A stretch of DNA of 64,000 bases from Rhodopseudomonas palustris (GCF_013415845.1 NZ_CP058907.1:1550001-1614000); one strand, 5' to 3'. Counted from the stretch's first letter, positions 33,095 through 42,662 are shown. The notes: a model not told the origin generated them from the letters alone. Numbers and translations are program-made.

Positions 33095-34407
33095 CAATCG
33101 ACGTCCGGGATGTGTTTCTTGCGGATTCGGCGGATCGTCCACCAGATCACCAGTGCGGCAATCGGAACAAACCCAGCGGTCAGGAGATTCGGATCGATCC
33201 TCAACCGGCCGGCCTCGGCGGCCCCCTTCACCATGTAGCCGAACAGGCCGACCACGTAATAGGTGATCGCCGCCGTCGACAGGCCTTCGACGGTGGTCTG
33301 CAGCCGAAGCTGCAGCCGCGTCCGGGCGTTCATCGACTTCAGCAGTTCCTGATTCTGCTGTTCGACTTCCACGTCGACCCGGGTGCGCAGCAGATTGGCG
33401 GCGCGAGCGAGCTTCAGCGAAAGGTCGGACTGCCGTGCCTCGGTGGTGGCGCAGGTGCGCATCGCCGGTTTCATTCGGCGGGCCAGGAACGACGACCAGG
33501 TCGGCAATCCGCCGACTTTGCGTTCGCCGAGCGTCGCGAGCCGGCCGTTCATGATCTCGTCATAGGCGCGGCTGGCGCCGAACCGATACAGGCTCGCGGC
33601 GGCACCGGCCTCGACTTCGGCGGCGAGTTCGGTGAGTTCCTGCAGCAGCTTGTTGTTGTTGGCGAGATCGCCGGCGCGGCGCATCTCCGCGGTCACCTCG
33701 GCGAGGCGCCGTTCGCTGGCAGCGATCGACGGCGCCAGCCGCTGCGCCTCGGGCAGGCCAAGCAGCGCCAATGTCCGATAGGTTTCGACTTCGAGCACGC
33801 GCTGCACCAGCGCGCCGGCGCGTTCCGCCGACATGCCGCGATCGATCACCAGCACCCGCACGAAGCCGGACGGTCCGGGCTGGAAATCCGTGGCGAACAG
33901 CGCGGCGCCGTCCGAGTTCTCCGCGACCGCGAGGCTGGCCCGATCGAACAGGCGCTCTGGCGATGTCCGCGGCGGGTCTTCCGGCATCGCGTGCAGATCG
34001 ACCGCGACGAGCAGGGGGCCGGGCTGTGGCAGCAGCCGCATCGGCGAGGCCAGCGAGGACGCTTCCGGATGGAACGGCACGCCGGCCGGGTCGGCCGGGA
34101 TTTCCCAGGTGTAAGTGGTGAACTCGGAGTGCTGCTCCCAGCGTAGCATGGTGGTGCCGAAGTTGGCGCGGTGGTGCTTCTCGCCGGGCGGTGGCGGCTG
34201 CAAGCCACGGGACTCACAGAAGCTGATCATTGCAGCGCGGTCGGCGGCCGCGCGTTGTCCCGATGTGTCGAATGCGAAGTGCAGAACGCGCGCCGGCAGG
34301 CTCAGTGCCGTGAACGGACGTGCGTGAACTTCGCCGAGAACGATCGCGCGCAATGGATGCGGCGAAAGTCGAACGTCGCCATCTCCAATCAGAACTTCAG
34401 CCGTCAT
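33094..34407 (-). CDS. DUF3422 family membrane protein, 437 aa
   Basis: DUF3422 member, recognised by LRAIVLGEVHARPFTALSLPARVLHFAF near the N-terminus and the C-terminal pair of hydrophobic segments (TTVEGLSTAAITYYVVGLFGYMVKG and LLTAGFVPIAALVIWW). A helical, partly coiled-coil region (about 215-400) precedes them. Function unknown. ATG at 34407 is first in a three-gene coupled operon. It is divergent from hemC. Confidence 0.8.
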   Translation of the reverse strand: MTAEVLIGDGDVRLSPHPLRAIVLGEVHARPFTALSLPARVLHFAFDTSGQRAAADRAAMISFCESRGLQPPPPGEKHHRANFGTTMLRWEQHSEFTTYTWEIPADPAGVPFHPEASSLASPMRLLPQPGPLLVAVDLHAMPEDPPRTSPERLFDRASLAVAENSDGAALFATDFQPGPSGFVRVLVIDRGMSAERAGALVQRVLEVETYRTLALLGLPEAQRLAPSIAASERRLAEVTAEMRRAGDLANNNKLLQELTELAAEVEAGAAASLYRFGASRAYDEIMNGRLATLGERKVGGLPTWSSFLARRMKPAMRTCATTEARQSDLSLKLARAANLLRTRVDVEVEQQNQELLKSMNARTRLQLRLQTTVEGLSTAAITYYVVGLFGYMVKGAAEAGRLRIDPNLLTAGFVPIAALVIWWTIRRIRKKHIPDVD

Positions 34408-34657
34408 CCCGCTTTTGACCTTGCTCAATATTGCGCCTAGTTGACTTGAGTACCATTGCATGGCGATAGACAGAAGCTGAAAGGTTCCGCGAAAGGCTGT
34501 CGCAGGCGCCGGAATTGTCCGAGATCAACGACCCCTGGCCCCCCGCCGGGCTTCTACGCGACATCGGTGTCATCCGTTTGCAATCTGGCTCGGGCTGGTC
34601 ATAAGGTTCGGCCGAACTTCGCCGCGGGCCCGTCGCGGTTGTCGAATGGAGCGTGTG

Positions 34658-35638
34658 GTGAAATTTCCAGTCCGTATTGGTACGCGCAAGAGCGTGATGG
34701 CGCTTGCCCAGACTGAAGACATCGCCAAGCAGCTGAGCGCAGCTGCGAGTGAGCTCGATCCCCAGATCATCAAGTTCGAGACTGTCGGCGATAGCGATCA
34801 GATCAGCAAGCTGCTTCCGCACGGCGGCAAGGGCGGCGCGTTTGTCGCCGAGATCCGCGCCGCGATGCTGCGCGGCGAACTGCATTGCGCGATGCACTCG
34901 CTCAAGGACATGCCGGCCAACGAAGAAACGCCTGGCCTGATCGTCGCTGCCACGCTGGCGCGCGATCCTGCCTGCGACTCGCTGGTGCTGCGCAAGGGGC
35001 TGACCCTCGAAGAGCTGAAGAAATCCCGCGGCAAGGGCTACACCATCGGCACCAACGCGGTGCGTCGTGCGGCCTATGCCAAGCGGCTGTTTCCGGAAGT
35101 CGAGGTGATCCATTTCCGCGGCGCGGCCGACAGCCGGATGCGTAAGCTCGACAATCGCGAAAAGCAGCGGATGCCGGACGGCAGCGAGGTCGGTCCCGCC
35201 GATGCGCTGATCATGGCGCGTGCCGGCATCGAGCGCGTCGGCTTCGTCGATCGCATCGCTCATGACTTCACGCCGGAAGAAATGCTGCCCGCAGCGGGCC
35301 AGGGCATCGTCGCGGTGGAATGCCCCGTGCACGAGTGGAAGACCCGTCAGTATCTGGCGCTGATCGATAATCACCAGTCGCGGCTATGCTGCGACGCCGA
35401 GCGCGAAGTGCTGTGGGTGCTCAACGGCCATTGCAACTCTCCGATCGCGGCGCACTCGGTCATCACCGGCGACGAGATGACGTTGCGCGCCTCGGTTCTC
35501 GATCTGGAGGGCGGGATGTTCATCGAGGCGGCCCGCACCGGCCCGGCCAATCGGCCGCGCGAACTCGGCCGTACGGTCGGCCTCGAATTGCTCGACAAGG
35601 GCGCCGCCGCGGTGATCGAAAAGACCCGGCCGGAGTAA
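34658..35638 (+). CDS. hemC: Porphobilinogen deaminase (hydroxymethylbilane synthase), divergent PGC copy, 326 aa
   Basis: Condenses four porphobilinogens into hydroxymethylbilane, the linear tetrapyrrole precursor of heme and bacteriochlorophyll. Seen: RIGTRKSVMALAQ, catalytic Asp in HCAMHSLKDMP, the GTNAVRR arginines and the dipyrromethane Cys in LNGHCNSPIAA. RGAADSRMRKLD replaces the usual RGNVxTRLxKLD. GTG at 34658 is preferred because GGAG lies 6 bases upstream; ATG at 34646 is possible. It precedes bchI by 5 bases, so it belongs to the pigment programme and may be a second copy beside a housekeeping hemC elsewhere. Confidence 0.88.
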   Translation: MKFPVRIGTRKSVMALAQTEDIAKQLSAAASELDPQIIKFETVGDSDQISKLLPHGGKGGAFVAEIRAAMLRGELHCAMHSLKDMPANEETPGLIVAATLARDPACDSLVLRKGLTLEELKKSRGKGYTIGTNAVRRAAYAKRLFPEVEVIHFRGAADSRMRKLDNREKQRMPDGSEVGPADALIMARAGIERVGFVDRIAHDFTPEEMLPAAGQGIVAVECPVHEWKTRQYLALIDNHQSRLCCDAEREVLWVLNGHCNSPIAAHSVITGDEMTLRASVLDLEGGMFIEAARTGPANRPRELGRTVGLELLDKGAAAVIEKTRPE

Positions 35639-35643
35639 TCGCA

Positions 35644-36666
35644 ATGGCCACAGTGTTTCCGTTCTCCGCGATCGTCGGCCAGGAAGAGATGAAGCTGGCT
35701 CTGCTGATCGCAGCTGTCGATCAGAAGGTCGGCGGCGTGCTGGCGTTCGGCGATCGCGGTGCCGGCAAGTCGACCGCCGTGCGCGCTCTCGCAGCGCTGC
35801 TGCCGAAGATGAAGACCGTAGTCGGCTGCCGCTACAATTGCGATCCCGATCAGCCCGATCGTTACTGCGAAGAGTGCAAGGAAAAGGTCAAGCACGGCAA
35901 GGTCAAGACCGCGCAGGTGCCGGTGCCGGTGGTCGATCTGCCGCTCGGCGCGACCGAAGACCGCGTCGTCGGCGCGCTCGACCTGGAGCGTGCGCTCGCC
36001 AAGGGCGAGAAGGCGTTTGAGCCCGGCCTGCTGGCGCGGGCACATCGCGGCTTCCTTTACATCGACGAAGCCAACCTGCTGGAAGACCATCTGGTCGACC
36101 TGCTGCTCGACGTCGCCGCCTCCGGCGAGAACGTGGTCGAGCGTGAAGGCCTCAGCATTCGTCACCCGGCGCGGTTCGTGCTGGTCGGTACCGGCAACCC
36201 CGAAGAGGGCGAACTGCGTCCGCAGTTGCTCGACCGCTTCGGCATGTCGGTGGAAGTGAAGACGCCGGACACGTTGCCGGAGCGCATCGAAGTGGTGCGC
36301 CGCCGTGATTCGTTCGAGAACGATCCTGCTGCCTTCGTGGCCGATTGGTCGAAGGAAGAGGCCAAGCTGCGCCGCAAGATTTCGCAGGCCAAGGAACGGC
36401 TGCCCGAAGTCACTGTGAGCGACGCGGCGCTGGAGCGTGCCGCCAAGCTGTGTATGACGCTCGGCACCGACGGCCTGCGCGGCGAACTGACCTTGATGCG
36501 CGCCGCGCGTGCGCTCGCCGCGCTCGAACACGACAAGACCGTGACCGATGAACACCTGAAGCGGATCGCGCCCTCTGCCTTGCGGCACCGGTTGCGCCGC
36601 AATCCGCTCGACGATGCCGGCTCTAGCGTGCGTGTCGACCGCGCGCTCGCCGAAATCTTCGGATGA
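35644..36666 (+). CDS. bchI: Magnesium chelatase ATPase subunit I, 340 aa
   Basis: AAA+ ATPase that, with BchD and BchH, inserts Mg into protoporphyrin IX. Walker A GDRGAGKST (about residues 37-45), the Cys-containing CRYNCDPDQPDRYCEEC insertion, Walker B/ISLID-type RGFLYIDEANLL, and the arginine finger region PARFVLVGTGNPEEGELRPQLLDRFG are all present. Length is normal. The stop overlaps the bchD start (36663-36666), which suggests balanced I/D subunit synthesis. Confidence 0.96.
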   Translation: MATVFPFSAIVGQEEMKLALLIAAVDQKVGGVLAFGDRGAGKSTAVRALAALLPKMKTVVGCRYNCDPDQPDRYCEECKEKVKHGKVKTAQVPVPVVDLPLGATEDRVVGALDLERALAKGEKAFEPGLLARAHRGFLYIDEANLLEDHLVDLLLDVAASGENVVEREGLSIRHPARFVLVGTGNPEEGELRPQLLDRFGMSVEVKTPDTLPERIEVVRRRDSFENDPAAFVADWSKEEAKLRRKISQAKERLPEVTVSDAALERAAKLCMTLGTDGLRGELTLMRAARALAALEHDKTVTDEHLKRIAPSALRHRLRRNPLDDAGSSVRVDRALAEIFG

Positions 36667-38435
36667 GCATCGCGCTCGCATGGTCCGATGCGGTGACCGC
36701 GGCGCAGTTGTTCGCGGTCGATCCGGTCGGTACCGGCGGTGTGTTGTTGCGCTCGCGCGCCGGCCCGGTGCGCGATCGCTGGCTCGCAATGATGCGGGCC
36801 GCGCTGCCGCCTGAACAACCCTATAAGCATCTGCCGCTGCATATCGCCGACGGCCGCCTGCTCGGTGGACTGGATCTGTCTGCGACGCTGCTCGCCGGCC
36901 GGCCGGTCGCCGAGCGGGGCCTGCTGTCGGAAGCCGACGGCGGCGTGCTGGTGGTGGCGATGGCCGAGCGGCTGCAGTCCTCGACCAACGTTTATCTGAC
37001 CGCAGCTATGGACGCGCACGAAACCGCGGTGGAGCGCGACGGCCTGTCGCTGCGGATGCCGGCGCGGTTCGGTGTGGTCGCGCTCGACGAAGGCCTCGAG
37101 GACGAGTTCTCGCCGGCAGGTCTGCGCGACCGGCTAGGCTTCCATCTCGATCTCGATCAGTTCGCCTGGCGCGAGACCGACGACTTCCCGATCTCGCTCG
37201 ACGACATCCGCGCCGCTCGCGCGCGGCTCGCCGATATCAAGGTCGAGAGTGAGCAGATCGAGGCCGTGTGCACGGCGGCCGCAGCGCTCGGCATCATCTC
37301 GCTGCGAGCGCCGCTGCTGGCGATCCGCGCCGCCAAGGCGAGCGCTGCTCTGTTCGATCGCACCAAGATCGAACAGGACGACATCACGCTCGCCGCGCGC
37401 CTGGTGCTGGCGCCGCGTGCGACGATCTTCCCGCAGCAGGAGCAGCCGGATCAGGCCGACGAGCCGCCGCCGCCCGAGCCGCCTCCGCCGGAAGACGACA
37501 ATCAGGACAACAACGATCAGGAACAGCAGACGCCTGATATCGACAAGGCGCTGGACGAGGTGATCCTCGCCGCCGTCAAGGCTGCGATGCCGCCCGGCGT
37601 GCTGGAGGCGATGCGCGCCTCGGCCGGACGGGCGCGTGCCCGCTCGGCCGGCAAGGCCGGCGAACTGCAGAAGTCGAAGAAGCGTGGCCGCCCCGCCGGC
37701 AGCATCCGCGGCGAACTGCGCGACGGCTCCAAGCTCAACGTGATCGAGACGCTGCGGGCCGCAGCGCCGTGGCAGCCGCTGCGGCGGCGCCAGGCCGAGG
37801 GACGCAACGGCAGCGCGCCGCGCATCCTGGTCGAGAAGGACGATTTCCGGATTGCGCGCTTCAAGCAGCGCACCGAGACCATCACCATCTTCGTGGTCGA
37901 TGCGTCGGGGTCTGCGGCTTTGCACCGGCTCGCCGAAGCCAAGGGCGCGGTCGAGTTGTTACTTGCGGATTGCTATGTCCGCCGCGATCAGGTGGCGATG
38001 ATCTCGTTCCGCGGCACCATCGCCGAGATCCTTCTGCCGCCGACGCGGTCGCTCGCGCGCGCCAAGCGCAGCCTCGCCGGCCTGCCGGGCGGCGGCGGCA
38101 CGCCGCTGTCGGCTGGGCTCGACTGTGCGTTCATGCTGGCGGATTCGATCAAGCGCAAAGGCCAGACGCCGACGGTGATCGTGCTTACCGACGGCCGTGC
38201 CAACATCGCGCGCGACGGTGCACCGGGCCGGCCGCAGGCCGAGGAAGACGCCAAGTCGTCGGCGCGGCAGTTCCGCGTCGCCGGAATCAGCTCTGTGGTG
38301 ATCGACATGTCGCCGCGTCCGGGGCCGCAGGCGGAAGCCTTCGCCAAGGAAATGGACGCGCGCTATCTGCCGATGCCGCATGCCGACGCCACCGTACTGG
38401 CGCAGGCGGTGACGGCCGCGACCCGGCAGGACTGA
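36663..38435 (+). CDS. bchD: Magnesium chelatase subunit D, 590 aa
   Basis: Second AAA+ subunit, lacking a normal Walker A. It has an acidic Pro-rich linker (about residues 260-300, PPPPEPPPPEDDNQDNND) and a C-terminal von Willebrand A domain. The MIDAS residues appear in FVVDASGSAALHRL and VLTDGRANIARDG. It forms the I-D platform for BchH. Coupled to bchI. bchH is not in the window. Confidence 0.95.
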   Translation: MSIALAWSDAVTAAQLFAVDPVGTGGVLLRSRAGPVRDRWLAMMRAALPPEQPYKHLPLHIADGRLLGGLDLSATLLAGRPVAERGLLSEADGGVLVVAMAERLQSSTNVYLTAAMDAHETAVERDGLSLRMPARFGVVALDEGLEDEFSPAGLRDRLGFHLDLDQFAWRETDDFPISLDDIRAARARLADIKVESEQIEAVCTAAAALGIISLRAPLLAIRAAKASAALFDRTKIEQDDITLAARLVLAPRATIFPQQEQPDQADEPPPPEPPPPEDDNQDNNDQEQQTPDIDKALDEVILAAVKAAMPPGVLEAMRASAGRARARSAGKAGELQKSKKRGRPAGSIRGELRDGSKLNVIETLRAAAPWQPLRRRQAEGRNGSAPRILVEKDDFRIARFKQRTETITIFVVDASGSAALHRLAEAKGAVELLLADCYVRRDQVAMISFRGTIAEILLPPTRSLARAKRSLAGLPGGGGTPLSAGLDCAFMLADSIKRKGQTPTVIVLTDGRANIARDGAPGRPQAEEDAKSSARQFRVAGISSVVIDMSPRPGPQAEAFAKEMDARYLPMPHADATVLAQAVTAATRQD

Positions 38436-38477
38436 GCGGCGTCCTGTCTTCCCTTGTGCTGCTGATAGTGTTGCGCG

Positions 38478-39197
38478 TCAGGCGTCGAGCACGAACGCGT
38501 CGTCGTCTTCGGCGGCAAGGGGCTGGATCGGCGCTAGTGGTGGCGGTGCCTCGATCGTTGCGAGCCGTTCGACCCGAGCGCCGACCGTCGAATTCCGCTG
38601 CGGCGGGCGGGCTATGCGCCATTCCAACTCGCTGCGGTTTTGCAGTTCGGTGAACTTCACCGCAAATCCATCCGGCCGGTGCCGCACCACGCGGCCGACA
38701 CAGCTGCCGACCGCGAGCGGCGTTCCGATCTCGGGCTGCAGATCTGCGGACACCGCGGCGCCGGAGATCGACATGTCGATCACGAAGCAGGTGTGCGAGG
38801 AGCCGTCGGCGAGCGTCAGGCTGGAGTGCGGGCACACCGGCACCACGCGCGCGTCCTTGATCGCCGGATCGAGCATCTTCTTTTCGAGCCAGCTCAGCTG
38901 ATTCGACAGCCGCTCGCGCATCGCGCGGGTCACCGCCAGTTCGAGCAGGAAGCCGCCGGGCAAGGTGTCGCTGATATGCCCGTCCAGCTTGCCGAATTCG
39001 CTGAAGTAGGACGAGATGTGGTCGCCGACGCGCCCGATCACCGGAACGTCGACGATCATCCGGAACGGCGACACCCGGCTGGTGCGGCAGGCAAATTGTC
39101 GCAGCTTGCCGTTCTGGTCGTACCAGTTCGCCAGCGAGTACTTGCCACCAACGGTGACGTTGACGGCGCGCTGCTTCAGAAATCGCTGGACGGACAC
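38478..39197 (-). CDS. PilZ-domain protein, 239 aa
   Basis: Soluble protein with a PilZ-like C-terminal half: VIDMSISGAAVSAD resembles the D/NxSxxG motif, followed by VGRVVRHRPDGFAVKF. An N-terminal second PilZ-like half contains RTSRVSPFRMIVDVP and VGDHISSYFSEFG. PilZ domains bind cyclic-di-GMP, but the upstream RxxxR motif is not clear here, so binding is uncertain. It converges on bchD and is probably not part of the pigment pathway. Confidence 0.72.
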   Translation of the reverse strand: MSVQRFLKQRAVNVTVGGKYSLANWYDQNGKLRQFACRTSRVSPFRMIVDVPVIGRVGDHISSYFSEFGKLDGHISDTLPGGFLLELAVTRAMRERLSNQLSWLEKKMLDPAIKDARVVPVCPHSSLTLADGSSHTCFVIDMSISGAAVSADLQPEIGTPLAVGSCVGRVVRHRPDGFAVKFTELQNRSELEWRIARPPQRNSTVGARVERLATIEAPPPLAPIQPLAAEDDDAFVLDA

Positions 39198-39517
39198 GGC
39201 GGTTCGGCCCCCGGGGAAATACCTGTCGATCAGTAACGCACTCGCCCTCGCGGAGATCTTCTGGATTGCTCATTACACGCCAATGATTCCAACCTTGGTT
39301 ATCGAAATCTTGTGGCTGCGAATAAGCTTGTTCTGGAACCTGGAACCCAAGCGTTTCAAGGCGTTCCCAGCGCCTGCGAGCTAAAAACCTGGGGGGCTGA
39401 CCAATGCCGATTATCAGGCGCAATGAGTTCAAAAACGGGAACTAAGCGTCTGTACAACCTGGTTGTTAGATTGGCTTCGAGAGTTGTGGTGATTGCTCGT
39501 CGCAATCCGCAAAGCAA
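39198..39517. other. Intergenic region between the PilZ gene and hemE
   Basis: No supported gene. Only a 33-codon reading frame from 39283 (without a ribosome site) exists. The region should contain the leftward promoter of the PilZ gene; it is AT-richer than its surroundings. Confidence 0.4.
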
Positions 39518-39545
39518 AAGAGCCGGTGCGGCTGCACCGGCTCTT
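39518..39545 (-). terminator. Terminator of hemE
   Basis: AAGAGCCGGTGC and GCACCGGCTCTT form a 12-bp stem. On the minus strand it is followed by a T-rich CTTTTGCTTTG, 34 bases after the hemE stop. Confidence 0.88.
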
Positions 39546-39578
39546 CGATCAGGTCGGACGGCGAGAAGCGAGGGCGCC

Positions 39579-40625
39579 TCAGGCCTTGTAGTCGCGGACG
39601 CGCTTGATCATCTGCTCGACGTGAGCGATCGGCGCGTCCGGCGTGATGCCGTGGCCGAGATTGAAGATGTGACGGCCCGACGAGAAGTTGTTCAGGACGT
39701 CGTCGACCCCTTGGTCGAGCGCCGAGCCGCCTGCGATCAGCAGCAGCGGATCGAGGTTGCCCTGAATTGCGACCTTGGTCTGCACCTTCTCGCGCACGAA
39801 CGCCGGTTCGGCGGTCCAGTCGATGCTGACGGCGTCGACGCCGGTGCGTTCGACGAACGCCGGCAGCAGCGCGCCGGCGCCGCGCGGGAAGCCGATGATC
39901 TTGGTGCCCGGCTTGACCTTGCGGATGCCCTCGACGATCCGGCGGGTCGGCTCGATGCACCACTTCTCGAATTCGCGCGGCGGCAGGATGCCGGCCCAGG
40001 TGTCGAAGATCTGCAGCACGTCGGCGCCGGCATCGAGCTGCTTGAGCAGATACTGAATCGAGCTCTCGACCAGCACGTCGATGATCTTGGCGAACGCGCC
40101 AGGGTGCTGATACGCCATCAGTCGTGCCGGATGTTGATCCGAGGTGCCCTGGCCGGCCACCATGTAGGTCGCGACCGTGAACGGTGAGCCGCAGAAGCCG
40201 ATCAGCGTGGTCTCCGGCTTCAGTTCGCGGCGAACGATGCGCAGCGCTTCGAATACCGGCTCAAGCTTGGAGAGATCGATCGCGTTGTTCAGCGTGCCGA
40301 CCAGATCAGGCGAATTCAGCGGGTCGAGCCGCGGGCCTTCGCCGACTTCGAACCGCACCGAGCGGCCGAGCGCGTAAGGCACCACCAGGATGTCGGAGAA
40401 GATGATCGCCGCGTCGAAGCCGAATCGCCGGATCGGCTGCAGCGTCACCTCGGCGGCGAGCTCCGCATTAAAGCACAGATCGAGGAAACTACCGGCTTGC
40501 GCCCGCGTTGCGCGGTATTCCGGCAGGTAACGTCCGGCCTGCCGCATCATCCACATCGGAGGAGAGGCCTGCCGGTTGCCGGAAAGCACTTCCATGAACG
40601 GTTTGGTCACCAGATTCTGTGTCAA
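39579..40625 (-). CDS. hemE: Uroporphyrinogen decarboxylase, 348 aa
   Basis: Decarboxylates uroporphyrinogen III to coproporphyrinogen III, upstream of heme and BChl. Family signatures: [17 protein letters not shown] near residue 20, [25 protein letters not shown], and [18 protein letters not shown]. No ATG fits; TTG at 40625 (giving [10 protein letters not shown]) is taken as start, matching the usual length, with an upstream GGGTAG. A TTG start may limit expression. It lies divergent from the hydrolase/bchO operon. Confidence 0.93.
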   Translation of the reverse strand: MTQNLVTKPFMEVLSGNRQASPPMWMMRQAGRYLPEYRATRAQAGSFLDLCFNAELAAEVTLQPIRRFGFDAAIIFSDILVVPYALGRSVRFEVGEGPRLDPLNSPDLVGTLNNAIDLSKLEPVFEALRIVRRELKPETTLIGFCGSPFTVATYMVAGQGTSDQHPARLMAYQHPGAFAKIIDVLVESSIQYLLKQLDAGADVLQIFDTWAGILPPREFEKWCIEPTRRIVEGIRKVKPGTKIIGFPRGAGALLPAFVERTGVDAVSIDWTAEPAFVREKVQTKVAIQGNLDPLLLIAGGSALDQGVDDVLNNFSSGRHIFNLGHGITPDAPIAHVEQMIKRVRDYKA

Positions 40626-40735
40626 GAGAGCTACCCACTGTTGTACGACAAGTCTTCTTGACGGTCTGATACACTGCGCGCACCGTCTTGACCACGCCGA
40701 CCTGCGGCGGAGATGCCGCGAATAGGAATTTCGAG

Positions 40736-41689
40736 ATGAATGCAACCGCACCCACCCCCGCTTCGTCCGAGACGCTCAGCGGAAATCCGGCGCTTCCGCC
40801 GCCGGTCCCGGGCGAACGTCACGATATCGACAGTTTCGGCGGTCGGCTGACCTACTGGTCCGCAGCGCCGGCGGAGCCGACGTCCGAGCCTCCTCTACTG
40901 CTGATCCACAGCGTCAATGCCGCAGGATCGGCCTACGAGGTCCGGCCGATCTTCGAGCACTACGCACGGAGCCGACCGGTTTATGCGATCGAATTGCCGG
41001 GTTTTGGTCATTCGTCGCGCGCAAAGCGTCAATACACCATTCGGATGATGACGGATGCGGTGCATTCCGTAGTCGCCGAGATTCAGAAGGTGCACGCCGA
41101 CAAGCGGATCGACGCGCTGGCGCTGTCGCTCGGCAGCGAATTCCTCGCACGCGCCGCGAGCGAAACGCCGCAGGCGTTTCGCAGCCTGGCGCTGGTGGCG
41201 CCGACCGGATTCGACAAGAAGAACCAGCGCTGGACCGCCGGTTCGCGGGCGATTCCGTGGCTGCATTCGTTCTTCGAAAATCCGGTGTGGAGCGAAAGCA
41301 TCTTCAAGCTGCTGACGATGAAGCCGGTGATCGGCTGGTTCTTGAAGAAGGCGTTCGGCTCGCCCAGCATCGATCAGGGCATGCTCGACTACGACTATCT
41401 GACGACGCATCAGCCGGGCGCCCAGCACGCACCGTATTACTTCGTGTCCGGCTATCTGTTCAGCCAGGACATCCTGCGGATTTATCAGGACCTGCCGATG
41501 CCGGTGTGGTTCAGCCATGGCGTGCGCGGCGACTTCGTCGACTACACCTTGAAGACCACGGTGGAGGGCCGGCCGAACTGGACCGTCACGGTGTTTCAGA
41601 CCGGCGCGATGCCGCATTTCGAGGTGCCGGGCGAATTCATGCGGGCCTATGACGAGTTTCTCGGCCGGGTGACCAAGGCCGGGACCTGA
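40736..41689 (+). CDS. Alpha/beta hydrolase of the BchO neighbourhood, 317 aa
   Basis: Soluble alpha/beta hydrolase: [32 protein letters not shown] and a nucleophile elbow [11 protein letters not shown] (Ser after LAL), with His in [10 protein letters not shown]. It has no close match that I can name. It is 10 bases upstream of bchO, a homologue, suggesting a paralogous pair in tetrapyrrole or carotenoid handling. ATG at 40736 is preceded by AGGA. Confidence 0.75.
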   Translation: MNATAPTPASSETLSGNPALPPPVPGERHDIDSFGGRLTYWSAAPAEPTSEPPLLLIHSVNAAGSAYEVRPIFEHYARSRPVYAIELPGFGHSSRAKRQYTIRMMTDAVHSVVAEIQKVHADKRIDALALSLGSEFLARAASETPQAFRSLALVAPTGFDKKNQRWTAGSRAIPWLHSFFENPVWSESIFKLLTMKPVIGWFLKKAFGSPSIDQGMLDYDYLTTHQPGAQHAPYYFVSGYLFSQDILRIYQDLPMPVWFSHGVRGDFVDYTLKTTVEGRPNWTVTVFQTGAMPHFEVPGEFMRAYDEFLGRVTKAGT

Positions 41690-41699
41690 GGCTGCCGCG

Positions 41700-42587
41700 A
41701 TGTCCGACCTGGTCTGGAGTCGCGATGGCCTGGATTGGCCTCATCGCGAGGCCAGCCGCTTCATCGAAGCCGGCGGCTTCCGCTGGCATGTGCAACGCAT
41801 GGGATCGCCGGCCGCGCCGGCGATCCTGCTGATCCACGGCACCGGTGCGGCCTCGCACTCCTGGCGCGGTTTGGCGCCGCTCTTGTCGCGGCATTATCAC
41901 GTCGTCGCGCCGGATCTGCCCGGGCACGGCTTCACTCAAACGCCGCGCGGCCATCGGATGTCGCTGCCCGGCATGGCATCCGATCTCGCCGCGCTACTGC
42001 GTGTGCTCCAGGTCGCGCCGCAATTGGTGGTCGGGCACTCCGCCGGCGCCGCGATCCTGACGCGGATGTGCCTCGACGGTGCGATCGATCCGAAGATCCT
42101 GTTCAGCCTCAATGGCGCGTTTTTGCCCTATGGCGGCCCGGCGGCGAGCTTCTTCTCGCCGCTCGCCAAGATGCTGGTGATGAACCCCTTCGTGCCGAGC
42201 CTGTTTGCCTGGCAGGCCGGGCATCGCGGCGCGGTCGAGCGCCTGATCGGCAACACCGGCTCCATCATCGATCCGGCCGGCATCAAGCTCTACGGGAAGC
42301 TGGTCTCCAGCCCAAATCATGTGGCTGCAGCGCTGCGGATGATGGCGAACTGGGATCTCGAACCGCTGTTGAAAGCGTTACCCAATCTGAAGCCGCTGCT
42401 GGTGCTGGTGGCGGCCGAGGGGGACCGCGCGATCCCGCCATCGGTCGCGGTTAAGGTGCGGGAAATCCTGCCGAAAGCCGTGATCGAGCGGATTCCGGCG
42501 CTCGGCCATCTGGCCCATGAAGAGCGTCCGGCGCTGATTGCCGCCCTGATCGAACGCTACGCGGAAAAACTGGAGAATATCGAATAG
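41700..42587 (+). CDS. bchO: BchO, putative Mg-chelatase accessory alpha/beta hydrolase, 295 aa
   Basis: Alpha/beta hydrolase found in purple bacterial PGCs next to bchD/crtI; its exact function is not settled. Seen: ILLIHGTGAASHSWRGLAPLL, VVAPDLPGHGFTQ, the nucleophile elbow VVGHSAGAAI and the C-terminal His in ALGHLAHEERP. The position directly before crtI and near bchD is the same as in other purple bacteria. Confidence 0.9.
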   Translation: MSDLVWSRDGLDWPHREASRFIEAGGFRWHVQRMGSPAAPAILLIHGTGAASHSWRGLAPLLSRHYHVVAPDLPGHGFTQTPRGHRMSLPGMASDLAALLRVLQVAPQLVVGHSAGAAILTRMCLDGAIDPKILFSLNGAFLPYGGPAASFFSPLAKMLVMNPFVPSLFAWQAGHRGAVERLIGNTGSIIDPAGIKLYGKLVSSPNHVAAALRMMANWDLEPLLKALPNLKPLLVLVAAEGDRAIPPSVAVKVREILPKAVIERIPALGHLAHEERPALIAALIERYAEKLENIE

Positions 42588-42600
42588 ATCAAAGACGGCT

Positions 42601-42653
42601 TGTCAGGATCTGCTTACAGATTGCCGCTAGCCCTCTGTCAATTTTTTGTTACA
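42601..42653 (+). promoter_or_regulatory. Two PpsR/CrtJ operators upstream of crtI
   Basis: TGTcaggatctgcttACA (42601-42618) and TGTcaattttttgttACA (42636-42653) are perfect TGT-N12-ACA sites, in the 75-base gap between bchO and crtI. They are 17 bases apart, unlike the 8 bases seen at the other operators. Confidence 0.8.
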
Positions 42654-42662
42654 GTGGTACCC

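Noticed and set aside
34526..34543. Possible PpsR site (TGT-N12-ACC) upstream of hemC
   Set aside because: One mismatch, single rather than paired, and it lies in GC-rich DNA with many TGT triplets; not strong enough to list.
39283..39384. 33-codon plus-strand frame between the PilZ gene and hemE
   Set aside because: No ribosome site, no clear conservation signal, and it lies in a promoter/terminator region.
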